Source of the DNA: Callorhinus ursinus
Taxonomy: Eukaryota; Chordata; Mammalia; Carnivora; Otariidae
Assembly: GCF_003265705.1 (NCBI RefSeq)
Contig: NW_020312904.1
Coordinates: forward strand, 1-64,000
Length of the DNA stretch: 64,000 nt
Direction of reading: 5' to 3'
Position 1 is the first letter of the stretch. The number at the start of each line of letters is the position of its first letter. This document shows positions 1 to 10,400 of this stretch, piece by piece. The notes under the pieces were generated by a model, which worked only from the letters and a program-made list of their open reading frames with translations, did no database searches and was not told the origin of the DNA. The position numbers and the translations under genes were made by a program.

Positions 1-104
1 TGTGATGAGCACAGAGTAATGTATAGGATTGTTGAACCACTGTATTATACCCCTGAAACTAATATAATGCTGCACGTTAAGTATACTTTAAAAAAAAGAA
101 AAAG
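1..104 (+). mobile_element. LINE-1 3' end (carnivore type)
   Basis: The text reads like the 3' UTR of carnivore LINE-1: a 'tgatgagcac' opening, then 'cccctgaaactaatataa', then an A-rich tail at about 89-104. The element enters from outside the window, so only its end is seen. It is non-coding here. The family call rests on recognition, not alignment. Confidence 0.7.
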
Positions 105-175
105 CCCATTCACAATTGTATCGAAATGACTAAAATTCTTAGGAATAAATCTAACAAGAGTGTACAAAAAAGAGT
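105..175 (+). mobile_element. LINE-1 ORF2 fragment
   Basis: A short stretch resembling the late reverse-transcriptase region of LINE-1 ORF2, with an 'aggaataaatctaac' signature. It is far too short and decayed to code. A matching later part of ORF2 reappears at 1385-1558, so one old L1 copy was probably split by the LTR and other material between them. Confidence 0.5.
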
Positions 176-330
176 TGATGCAGCAGGCTAAACACTTACC
201 CTTAGAAAAATCCTGCCTTCTAACTTAACCCTTGGCAGGCATCTGGGAACCTGGATTTCAGGCGAGCTCCCATCACTCCAAAAAGTGATCAGAGTGGTTC
301 ATAATGTATAAACTGTACAAACAATATGAT

Positions 331-519
331 TAAAAAAATTTTTTTAAAGATTTTATTGATTTGCCAGAGAGAGCACATGTACAAGCAGGGGGAGAGGCAG
401 AGGGAGAAGCAGGCTCCCTGCTTAACAGGGAGCCCGATGCGGAACTTGATTCCAGGACCCTGGGATCATGACCTGAGCTGAAGGCAGCCACTTAACCAAC
501 TGAGCCACCCAGGCCTCCT
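331..519 (-). mobile_element. Can-SINE, minus orientation
   Basis: Read on the minus strand this is a full carnivore tRNA-Lys-derived SINE. The head (complement of 'ctgagccacccagg') ends near 519, the CT-rich body follows, and the T-rich stretch at 331-350 is the poly-A tail. Divergence is moderate. Confidence 0.85.
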
Positions 520-611
520 AAACAATATGATTTATACTGACTATCCGTTTTCTTTCTGGGTATCTGGAATTTGGGCAGGTACCTGGTAGAGGCTGCCTAT
601 CTGACCAGCCC

Positions 612-1072
612 TGTAGTGAGTTGAATGGTGCTCCTTCCCCTATAGATATATTCCCCTAAAACCTGTCAATGTGACCTGTGGAAAAAGGGTCTTTGCAGAT
701 GTAATTAAATTAAGGATCTTGAGATAGATCACTCTTGATCGGGGGGGGGGGGGCGGGGGCGGGGCGGCCATCCTAAATCCAAAGACAAGTGTCCTAAGAA
801 AAACGAGAAGACACAGAGGACAAGTTGATGTAAAAATAGAGGTAGAGATTAGGATGATACATCTACACTCCCACCAAGGTTTTCAGGCAGCAATCAAGTT
901 AACAGAGAGGTCTGGAACAAATTCTTTCTCGCAGCCTCCAGAAGGATCCAAACCTGCTGACACCTTGATTTCTGACTTCTGCCTCCCAAACTGTAAGACA
1001 ATACATCTCTGCTGTTTTAAGCCACCTAGTCTGTATCCATTTGTTACAGCAGCCTTAGGAAAGAGACAGGAA
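612..1072 (+). mobile_element. ERVL-MaLR (MLT1/MST-like) solo LTR, decayed
   Basis: The order of motifs fits an ancient mammalian MaLR LTR: 'ggtctttgcagatgtaatta' near 688, 'aagtgtcctaag' near 787, 'ctgctgacaccttgatttct' near 954, then 'ctgttttaagccacctagt' near 1011. No internal retroviral genes are present. A 13-G run at 741-753 interrupts it. A small ORF at 854-1105 lies in the LTR and is not a gene. Subfamily is uncertain. Confidence 0.6.
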
Positions 1073-1384
1073 CTCCTGGTAAGCATCTCTAACGAACTTC
1101 CCTGATTGGCAACATTTCACACCCTTTATCACAACTCATTGGGACATTTAAGTGCCTCCTCTGGGACTCCACTGAGAGAGGACCCTGGAGGCTGGAGGCT
1201 GTTTTCCCCCAAACTTTCCCCCCAAGAGTCTTTTCTCTTTGCTGATTTTATTTTGTATCCTTTTACCGCAATAATGATATAATGTAATAATATAGAATGA
1301 CTATGTGCTGAGTCCTGTGAGCCCTCCTAGCAAATTATTGAACCTGGGTGTGATCTCCCAATTCCCAAGCAATAAAAACATTGC

Positions 1385-1558
1385 TAAGAAGAATTAGAGA
1401 AGACCTAAATAAATGGAGTGAAATGTCATGGCCATGTCATGGTTAGAAGACCAACATTATTAAGATGGCAGTTCTCTCCCAACTGATCTATAGATTGAAT
1501 GCAATACCCGGGAAAATTTCAGCAGGTGGTCTTTTATTTTTTGTAGAAATTGACAAGC
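1385..1558 (+). mobile_element. LINE-1 ORF2 fragment
   Basis: Decayed LINE-1 ORF2 text, with 'gacctaaataaatgga' and later 'agattgaatgcaatacc' as in the reverse-transcriptase region. It appears to continue the fragment at 105-175. There is no intact reading frame. Confidence 0.55.
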
Positions 1559-1560
1559 TA

Positions 1561-1742
1561 GGGGGCACTTAGGTGGCTCAGTCTGTTAAGCATCTGCCTT
1601 CAGCTCAGGTCATGATCCCAGGGTCCTGGGATTGAGTCAGGCTCCTTGTTCAGTAGGGAGTCGGCTTCTCTCTCTTCCTCTGCCCTTCCCCCTGTTCATG
1701 TGTTCTCTCTCTTGCTCTGTTCTCTCAAATAAGTAAAATCTT
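1561..1742 (+). mobile_element. Can-SINE, plus orientation
   Basis: Complete carnivore SINE: head 'ggtggctcagtctgttaag', the 'catgatcccagggtcctggg' segment, a CT-rich body (about 1660-1725), and a tail 'aaataagtaaaatctt'. A second, inverted-pair SINE head is joined directly to its tail (next entry). Confidence 0.9.
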
Positions 1743-1865
1743 GGGGAGCCTAGCTGGCTCAGTCGTTAAGCATCTGCCTTCGGCTCGGGTCATGATCTCC
1801 GGGGTCCTGGGACCATGACCTGAGCCGAAGGCAGACACTTAACGACTGAGCCACCCAGGTGCCCC
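1743..1865. repeat. Inverted pair of Can-SINE heads (hairpin)
   Basis: A plus-orientation SINE head (1743 to about 1810) is followed at once by a minus-orientation copy of the same head (about 1814-1865). The arms 1756-1770 (GGCTCAGTCGTTAAG) and 1838-1852 are exact reverse complements, and pairing extends with few mismatches to about 50 bp. Neither copy has its CT-rich body. An A-rich 'aaaataaaatctt' follows, resembling the tail of the SINE before it, so the pair may sit inside that tail with a short target duplication. Confidence 0.8.
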
Positions 1866-2440
1866 AAAATAAAATCTTTTTTAAAAAAAGTACTAGTTAA
1901 TAATACATACTGAAGTATTTAGGGGTGGAGAGCATTGATGTCTACAACTGTCTTTGAAATTAATCTAAAAATAAGATGGACTGATGGATGGAGACAGGAA
2001 AAGGACAGACGTAGAGATAAGGGTAAAACAGATGTAACAAAATATTAATTACTGATGTAGATTCCAGGTGGCAGGTAAATGGATGGTTGCGGTACAGTTC
2101 ATTTATCTTTTCTGTATATTTGAACAATTCATAATAGAATACTTGAAAACATTTGATTGCAGGTCACTGTGTAAATGGTAGCAGTTTCTCTATCTTGATT
2201 TATAAAATGATGGCATCTTAAGTTCAATGACGTGATCATTGTAAAAGATAACTTTGTGTGTCATCAAATATCTAGGTCCTTCATTTTCCATGCATTTACG
2301 TTGGGTCCATGTGACTAGCTTTGGCCCTTGGACTTTAAGTAGTGATACAGACATCACTTGCGGACCAAGGCAATTAACAGCTAGCAGACCTCATTGATCT
2401 CCTGTCCACTGCCAGTGACCTGGGAGGCATGCATTCGGGA
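1866..2440. other. Intergenic, no gene recognised
   Basis: AT-rich sequence between the repeat nest and the DENND6B CpG island. It has an A-rich start and no ORF of note. I could not assign it to a named repeat, though 2061-2160 may be a decayed one. Confidence 0.4.
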
Positions 2441-2449
2441 GGGGTAGAC

Positions 2450-4450
2450 GGTGAAGGAGAGCCACCTGACTCCGCAGCAGGCCGTGCGTTCGTGGAAAAG
2501 CCACGGGGACTCGGAGGCTGTTGACTCCGGCCTGGGCTAGCTTAGCCTAACTTTGGAGCGGGAGCTTTCACACAAACTCAAATACATACGGCGCGTCCGA
2601 TCAGGTAAGTTACTGTCTTAGCTCCAAACCTGCCCTGCGGCGGTGTGGGGCTGCTGCGGCCTCGGCAGCCGCTTTTCGGGGGACACATTTTTGCAGGCCA
2701 GGCTCTGCCCAGTGCTAGCGCTCGAGGGAGACGGGAGGCCAGAGGGAGCGGGGACTTGGCCCGGCAACCTCGCGTCTCCATCGCGGCACAGGTGGCTCGA
2801 ACGGTAGTTGTTAAAGGCGTTCTATTCGGTTTCGATCGACAGGCCTGAGCGTGCAAGGCAGCCCGGGTCACAGAAATCCTGGGGAGCAACGGCCGCAGGA
2901 GGAGAGGCAGAGGCGGGCGCGGGCGGCACGCACGGAGGCGCGGCCCTGGAGACAACGATGCCCCGCTCAGGGTTCGGGTACGAGCCCAGGACCTGACACC
3001 CTGGGCGGACCCCACAGCTCGAGGCGACCCCAGGGAGGACAAGAGCCGGAGGCCCGGAGTCGCTACCAGCGTTCCAACTAGGCGGGGCTTCGTGTCGGGC
3101 GGCTGGCAGGGTGTCAGCAGCGACCACGCACGTTGGTTGTGAAAGCCGGCCGCGCACGCCGCCGCCAGCCTCCACGCCACGCCCTTCTCGGGCTTCCCGG
3201 CTCGTCCCGGCTGCGCCCCCGGAAGCCCCCGCCCCCGCCTGACCCGACTTCCCCGGGTCCCCCACGGCGCCGCCCCCGCCCTCCCGGAAGTGCCTCCTCT
3301 TGGCTCCGGCCGCTCTGGCCCGGGCGGGCCCTTCTCGCTGGTGGGCGGGGCGCCGCTCCGCCGCACGGCGCTCCTCCGGCCGCCAGGGGCGCGGAGACCG
3401 TGGCAGGGCCCCTCTGGCCCGCGGCGGCCGCTCGACTGCTCCGCGGCGCGGTCCCTTCCGGCGCCAAGGCCGCCGCCTCCGGGCTGTTCCCCCGGCAACG
3501 GCTCGGAACCGTTCCCCCGGCAACGCGCGGCGGGCGCGGTCCCCACAGCCATGGACCCGCTGTCCGGCGCCGGGCCTCGCCGGGCTCGCGGCCGCCTGGG
3601 CGCGGCGGCCCCCGGAGCGCGGGCTGCGGCGGCGCCCTGGGCGCGCTTCTCGGCCTGGCTGGAGTGCGTGTGCGTGGTCACCTTCGACCTGGAGCTGGGC
3701 CAGGCGCTCGAGGTGAGCGGGGCGGCGGGGCGGCGGGGCGGCGGCGGCGGGGGGAGGGCGCCTGCTCTGTAGGCCGCCGGCAGCCCGGGAGCTGTCTGCG
3801 CGGGAGGAGCCCTCGGGCCGACCCCCCGGGCGGCCTCCTCCTCCTCCGAAGCCCGGCGCCGGCCGTCCCCCCGGGATGCAGGAGACGGGCGCCCTGCACC
3901 TGGGATAACCAAGGCGGCGCTCTTGATTTTCCCGGGAAAGCCCGCCTCGTCTCTCTCCTCCGCTCTTGAGCGGCGGAACCTCCTCCGCTCGGGTGCTCCA
4001 GCCAGAGCCCGGGGGGCAAGCGGCACTGGAGACGCGTTAGCCCGTTGCCGTCCCCCCTCCCGACTGCCCTTCACAGTCCGAGCTTTGTGGCGCTCCTGCT
4101 GAAAACCCTCCCGCACCTCGTCGTCCCCGTAGAACCAGACCCAGACGCCTTGTCCCTTTCCAGCCACGCCCGCCGTCCTTCTGTGCGCCAGCGGCAGCCC
4201 CCTCACCGGGCCTGGGGAGTCCCCATCCCGGGCAGCCTCCCTTCCTGCATGCGTCTTCGCGCACGGGTGGAAATGTGGCCGACTCGGGGAGCGAGGCCTC
4301 CCGCAGGCCTGTCGGCATGGGCTTGCCTCCGCTCCGTGGCCGGGGCACAACGAGAGCTGGGCTCCGCCGCAGTCAGAAGGGACTCTCTGAGAGCCTTGGA
4401 GCTAGACACCCCGGACCGCAGAGGGCTGGGGCGGGGCTGAACCGCCATTT
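2450..4450 (+). promoter_or_regulatory. DENND6B: CpG island promoter of DENND6B
   Basis: Strongly GC- and CpG-rich block with repeated GC boxes (GGGCGG and CCGCCC), spanning the upstream region, exon 1 (start codon 3551) and the first part of intron 1. There is no TATA box at an obvious place, as is usual for a broad CpG-island promoter. The exact transcription start cannot be fixed from sequence. Long ORFs on both strands here follow from GC content and are not genes. Confidence 0.75.
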
Positions 4451-7400
4451 TCGGGAAGCCAGTGCGGTGGTGGAGGGAAGGGGTGCGTTCTAAGGCTCCG
4501 CTGAGCCCCGAGAGGCTGTGGGAAATCCGAGTCTTCTAAACAGAAAGGGCCGACCCCTGCGGAGGACTTCTGCATCCCAGCCCTGTGCCCAGCTCCCTAT
4601 GGACACCCCCTTCCAGCACCGCCACCCCCACCAGGTGTGCATTACTGTAGTAGCCCCACTGGTCGGAGAGACCCGAGCAGAGAGCTGAGATGCTCTGCCC
4701 CGTGTTACGGAGCCCACGTTCTTGCCGTGGCCCAAATTGCTCCTCAGAAAATCACGAGAAGTTCAGAGATTCTCCTGCTTCCTTAAGGCACTCTCCCGTA
4801 CATCTTTCTAGAACTTAACCGTTTAGAAAGCTAATTCTAGGTGAGTACTGTTAAAGGCTCTGTGTGCTTGGGCTTCGGAGCCTTTGGTGCGGTGACACAG
4901 CTCTGGCAGGGGGCGTTGGGGACCCAGGGCCCCTCTAAATCACCAAGTCTGTGTGGGAATTGGGCCATGAATCTATCAGACAGTCCTCATCAGGTTTGCC
5001 TCTTGATTGGGGGTTGTTTCAGTTGAACCTTCCGGGTTTTGAGGAGCACCTGCCCCATGCTCACTTATTCACAGCTTGGACTGCCTGAGCACCGCAAACA
5101 CCCCAGCATTGTACGAGGTGCTGGGCTGCCTTCCAGGAGCTCATGGCCCGCACTTGCTCTGTGGACAAACGCAGCTCAGAGGAAGAGGTAGGGCATGGCC
5201 AGTCTTGGAGGGTGGGAAGGGGGCAGCCGGGCAGGGGAGAAGAGCCTGCTTCAGGTAACCTCTCCCTCAGAAAAGCCAGTAAAAATAAAGGCAAGGAGCT
5301 GTCCGTTCATTCGTCCAATAAACCAAGTACTGAGCAGCCAGGCCCCACAGCACCAGTGCTGGACATGGGGAAAGCAGAGTTAGGCGAGAAGACAAGGCCC
5401 TGCCCTCCAGGAGTTCACATTCTGTCCTAGAGACACAGTGGTTTGGGACCCCCAGCGCACACAGGCTATGGGGGGCAGGGGGGATCCAAGCCGATAGGTA
5501 CACTGAAGCCTACAGGTGAGGCGGAGGAGGCCAGGCAAGGCCTTGGGGGATGGGGGCGACGAGAACCTGTGGATCAGCTGCGGAGAGGGTCTGGCTCCGC
5601 CCCATCCCAGCACATCTGGGAAGCCTGTGGGGTGAACTCTGGCCGGAGGGCCCAAAGAGGCCCTCTCCACTGGGGTGTTCATGCCCTCCCAGGACATAGC
5701 TCCCACACTGCACAGTCCCAGGACCCTTTACAGTCTTAAAAATTATTGACCCCAAAAAGCTTTTTGTATGGGTCATACCTATCAATGTTTACTGTATTAG
5801 AAGTTAAAACTGAGAAAATTAGGGGCGCCTGGATGGCTCAGTCGTTAAGCATCGGCCTTCAGCTCAGGTCATGATCCCAGGGTCCTGCTCAGCCAGGCGC
5901 CTGCTTCTCCCTCTCCCCCTCCCCCTGCTCGTGTTCCCTCTTTAGCTGTTTCTCGCTGTCTGTCAAATGAATAAATAAAATCTTTAAGAAAAATGAGAAC
6001 GTTTAAAATACTTACTAAGCTATTGTAAAAAAACAAATACTGTATGTGTTAATATAAATATTTTCATGAAGACAACCATATTTTTCAAAACAGAATTTAG
6101 TATCATTTGACACTTTCACAGACCTTTTTCTTTTTGAAGATTTTATTTATATTTAGTGAGAGAGTGCATGTGAGTGACTAGGCGGAAGGACAGTGGTAGA
6201 GGCAGGGGATCTTAGGCAGAATCCTCGCTGAGCATGGAGCCTGATGTTGCGGGGCTTGAACTCAGGACCCGGATGTCATGACCTGACCTGAAACCAAGAG
6301 TCGGATGCTTAACCCCCTGAGCCACCCAGACGCCCCCTACTTTTACAAACCTTTTAAGCATCTGGTCAGATAGAAGAGAGCTGGACCCCCACATCAGCTT
6401 CTGCTGTGTACCCTGTGCTAGTGTGTGGGGCAGCCTCTGGGAACAGCCCTGCACACGAGTAACAGGATGAGCGTGAAGGAGGCAGCTTTGACGTCGCGGA
6501 GTCCTAGAGCTCCCTGGGACACTGAAGCGCTGTCCTAGAGAGGTGCCTTCTCGAAGGACACGTGGCTACATCTGTCTTCCTCAGGGATGGCTGGGCTCCA
6601 GGAGCAGCACTGGTGCTGGCTGGCTCAGCAGAAACAAGGCCTTCGTGGGCCTGGGAGGATAGGGTCCTCGGGCAGCACAACTCCTTGCTTTCTGCCTGAC
6701 GGCCGGCTCCATTCCTTTCCTCCTTGAGGCATGGCTCAACTTGGCCTTCCCTTTGGTCTCTGCTCCCAGGAGAAGCTGCACCAGGCCATAAACATGGGTT
6801 CCCTGGCCATGGATGCAGAGGCCAACGTGGCCTGCTTTGATGCTGCAAGACTCCTGTGGCTGTCAGACCAGATTCGGACCCCTGACCTCAGTGTGAGGCC
6901 CATTGCCCCAGCTGCCAGGCACCCGCCTTTCCTTGGCCCTCTTTGACACGGACACCTGAGGGCTTGGCTGAGTGGTCCTGTGGCTCCTGCCCCTCCTGGG
7001 GCTGTCCCAAGGTGCCTCTGTGGGTCTGGTCCCATAGACAAATCCCTTTCAGCTCCTGTCCCTTCTCTTGACCCTTCCTTCTTGTTGCCCCCTGAGCTGA
7101 CATCTCCTTGAGGTCCCTGCACGACCTTCCTGTTCTGTTCTGCCTCCACGATGTGTTTCCGGACACATCGCGGATACTGTATTTGGTGAGGGTGTACTCG
7201 CTGCCGCGGCCAGGACTCCCTGTCCTCAGGACGCTGGTGTGCGGCAGAGGGGACAGAAGCAAGGCCCAGCGGCCCGAGCAAAAGGACAAGAAGCTGCATC
7301 ATTCCAGCGTGGCACTGCCCTCTACTGGGGGTCCAGCCAACACCCCAGGAGAAGCCTCATTTCAGCTAAAACCCAGCTCCTCCTCAGTGTTGAATTTTGG

Positions 7401-10400
7401 AGGACAGGCTCCTGACCCCCTGTGGGCCCCCAGCACTGCCCCTTCCAGAGAGCCCGAGGCTCCTGACCCCCTGTGGGCTCCCAGCACTGCCCCTTCCAGA
7501 GAGCCCGAGGCTCCTGACCCCCTGTGGGCTCCCAACGAGCACAGGTCAGGGCAACAGCAAAGCCTAAGGCACCCCCGCTCCCCAGAAGACACCTCAGAGG
7601 CCCACTGGGAGTGAGGGCTATGGGGCCACCTGCCTTGTTGGTATCCTACAACCAAATCCATTCTGGCCTTGGGCCTGTGCATAGAGCTGCTGAGCCTGAG
7701 AGCCAGGCCTCAGCCCGCTGCTCCTCTAGGATGTGGCCTGCTCCTAGATCCCTGAGGGCCTGCTGTTGACCCTGCTGGGGCCCAGGGTGCTCTCCTAGGG
7801 TTCTTGCTCCGGGGGGAGGGGTACAGGCCAGAAGGTCCCGGGTCCCTGACTAGCAGAGGTTGAGGTGACAGCACTCAAGGTGCTGTCAACAGGCATGGGT
7901 GCCACGGTCTTAGTGACATCTGAGGCCAGACCAGGACATGAGGAAGCCAGCCAGGCCCTATCTTGGGGAGCAAGCCTGGGGGAATGGTGCAGGCTAAGAC
8001 CCTCCGGCTGAGTAGAGGCGTCCCGGAGGTGGAGGGAAGGGGAGGCGGAGGCCAGCAGGCAGATCCCTGTGATCACACTCTAGAGGAGAGAGGAGGCCAC
8101 GGGAGGGCTCTCAAAACCACCTTCTGAAGCTGGGGGACAGGAGAGGCGGGGAGGCCCGGCCACAGTCCGCATGAGGGGTGTGAGAAGGAGTTGGGGAACT
8201 GGCCCCGGTGTGGGAGCCAGCCAAGACAAGGGAAGGATGGAGTGGTCTCATGCTGAAAGGGCCCAGAGGAGGAGGTGGGGGGCAGGACCAGCATGGCAGC
8301 CACTGCCCAGCTGATGGTACCAAGTGCTCTGTGTCCCTGCAGCTGGTGTACCCCAGTGACTTCCGGCTCACGGACAAGGAGGTGGGTCCTGGCCCTCCTG
8401 GGAGCAGACGTGGCCCTGAATTGAGCCAGCCCTCACCCGGTTTCCTGTGTTTCAGAAAAGCAGCATCTGCTACCTGTCCTTCCCTGACTCCCACTCAGGT
8501 AGGCAACCCCACCTGGGACATTGGCTCTGGGGCTGGGGAGTGGGTAACAGGAAGAAGGTGGGAAATATGGCTGTCCAGGAGGCCCTGTGGCCCGGGCCCG
8601 GGCATGACCACCACCAGCATCACTGCCTGTGCATGCCAGCCCCACTCCCCGCTCCATGGAGACACCCAGAACTCCACACTGCAGCAGTTGTGGTTAGGTG
8701 CCCCCGATTTTCAAGGAAAGAGTGTCTCTGGGCAGAGTGATCAGTGGGGTCCGGTCCCTTTCATCCCACCACAGTGGCCACCAGGAACTGGGTCCTGGCC
8801 TTTGCTCTTCTCCGGGGCTTAGGTGTCCAGGCAGCCCTGTTTTTCTGTCACAGAGCAGCTGACTGGGCCCCACTGGGGTCTCCCAGTGTCCCCTCTGTGC
8901 TAGCTGACTGTACCGATGTGTGCTGTGTTTATTTTGAAACTCTCAGGTACAGGAATTAGGGCACGGCCTTCCTCGAAGGCTGGGCTTTCTCTCTGGGGTG
9001 TTTACAGCCCAGTCTCTGGTCCCCTCCCCGGCATGCTGGCAGGAGAGGTCCCAGCCCTGACATGGGCTGGTGGGGGCTGCCTCCCCTTCCAGGCTGCCTC
9101 GGAGACACTCAGTTCAGCTTCCGCATTCGGCAGTGTGGCAGACAGAAGAGTCCATGGCATGCCGAGGACTGGCACTACAACAGTGGGGCGCCCGTGTCGT
9201 TGCAAGTGAGTGTGGGCAGCCTCTCCCCAGAGGCCAGGGTTGGGCAGTGGGAACAGCCAGTAGGATTTCCAGTGCTGCAAGCCCCGCCACCCCGTGGGAC
9301 TGGCACCCCAGCCTGCATTGGGGGTGGGCTAGCTCTCCCAGGCCTCTGAGCTACTGACCACTGTCCCCGCAGAGATGTTCCCTGTCGAGGTGTTGGCCAC
9401 CTTCTGAGCCAAGGACCCCCAGGCCTGACCCCCATGGCTGTAGCAGCCTTGGCAGGAGGTCTGGGTGGGCGGGAGGGAACCTGGGCAGTGGACTCGGCCT
9501 GGCTGACACTGTTCCTTCCAGAGGGAGCCAGCACACTACTTTGGTTACGTGTACTTCAGGCAGGTGAAGGACAGCTCCGTGAAGAGGGGCTACTTCCAGA
9601 AGGTGAGCCACCTCACTGCTCTGGGGTGGTGCTGCCGTGAGTCAGGGCTGGTGGCCATCAGGCTAGGGGTCCTGAGCCTCCAGAAACGCCCACTCCTCCT
9701 GAAGCCCCTCGCCACTTGGCACTGGGCAGAACTCACTGCCCTGGGCTATGTAGGCCGCCCTGCCTGGGCAGCAGGTGAGGGGTTGGGGGACGGGTGCCGC
9801 TGTACCCAGCTCTCCTGCTGGCCCTTTGGGGAGTGGGCCCTGCTGCCCTGCCTTGCCCGGCACAGCACCCTGGCCCTCTGTCTCTGAGCTCAGGATATCC
9901 CTGCTTCTTGCTGCTGACTGGGGAGGGGCCCTTGTCACCCGTTCAAGATTAGGACAACTTCCATCTTGAACTCAGACACCATAAGCAAAAGCTGCTTGAC
10001 TCCTCGGGAGATCATCCCAGAAATCTTGGCCATGTGCATTTCCCTTTGAAGGCCCAGGGCCCAGCTGTCATCTGAGGTTTCCCTGCCTTGTCTGAGGCAG
10101 GCTTTGGGTTTTCTTCTAATAACTCCGGGGTCCAAGTTGGCCCATTCCTATGGGGTTTGTGGGATGCACTTCCCTGGGCAGACTCTGGATGAGTCTGGGA
10201 TTCCATCTCACTGGCCCTGTGGGCCCTGCAGTCTCTGGTGCTGGTGTCCCGCCTGCCGTTTGTCCGGCTATTCCAGGCACTCCTGAGCCTGATTGCCCCC
10301 GAGTACTTCGACAAGTTGGCCCCCTGCCTGGAAGCGGGTGAGTGGCTGTCAGGTGCTGCCAGCGTGCTTTCACCATTCCAGCCATCGCCCCCAGTGGCTT

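Noticed and set aside
854..1105. 83-codon ORF
   Set aside because: It lies wholly in a decayed MaLR-type LTR, which does not code for protein.
2578..4350. 590-codon minus-strand ORF across the DENND6B promoter and exon 1
   Set aside because: It is Arg/Pro/Ala/Gly-rich low-complexity translation of a CpG island, where stops are rare. It has no domain and is antisense to a clear gene.
7408..7534. Possible CRISPR-like array
   Set aside because: The copies are contiguous 51-bp tandem units with no variable spacers, in a mammalian intron. It is a minisatellite.
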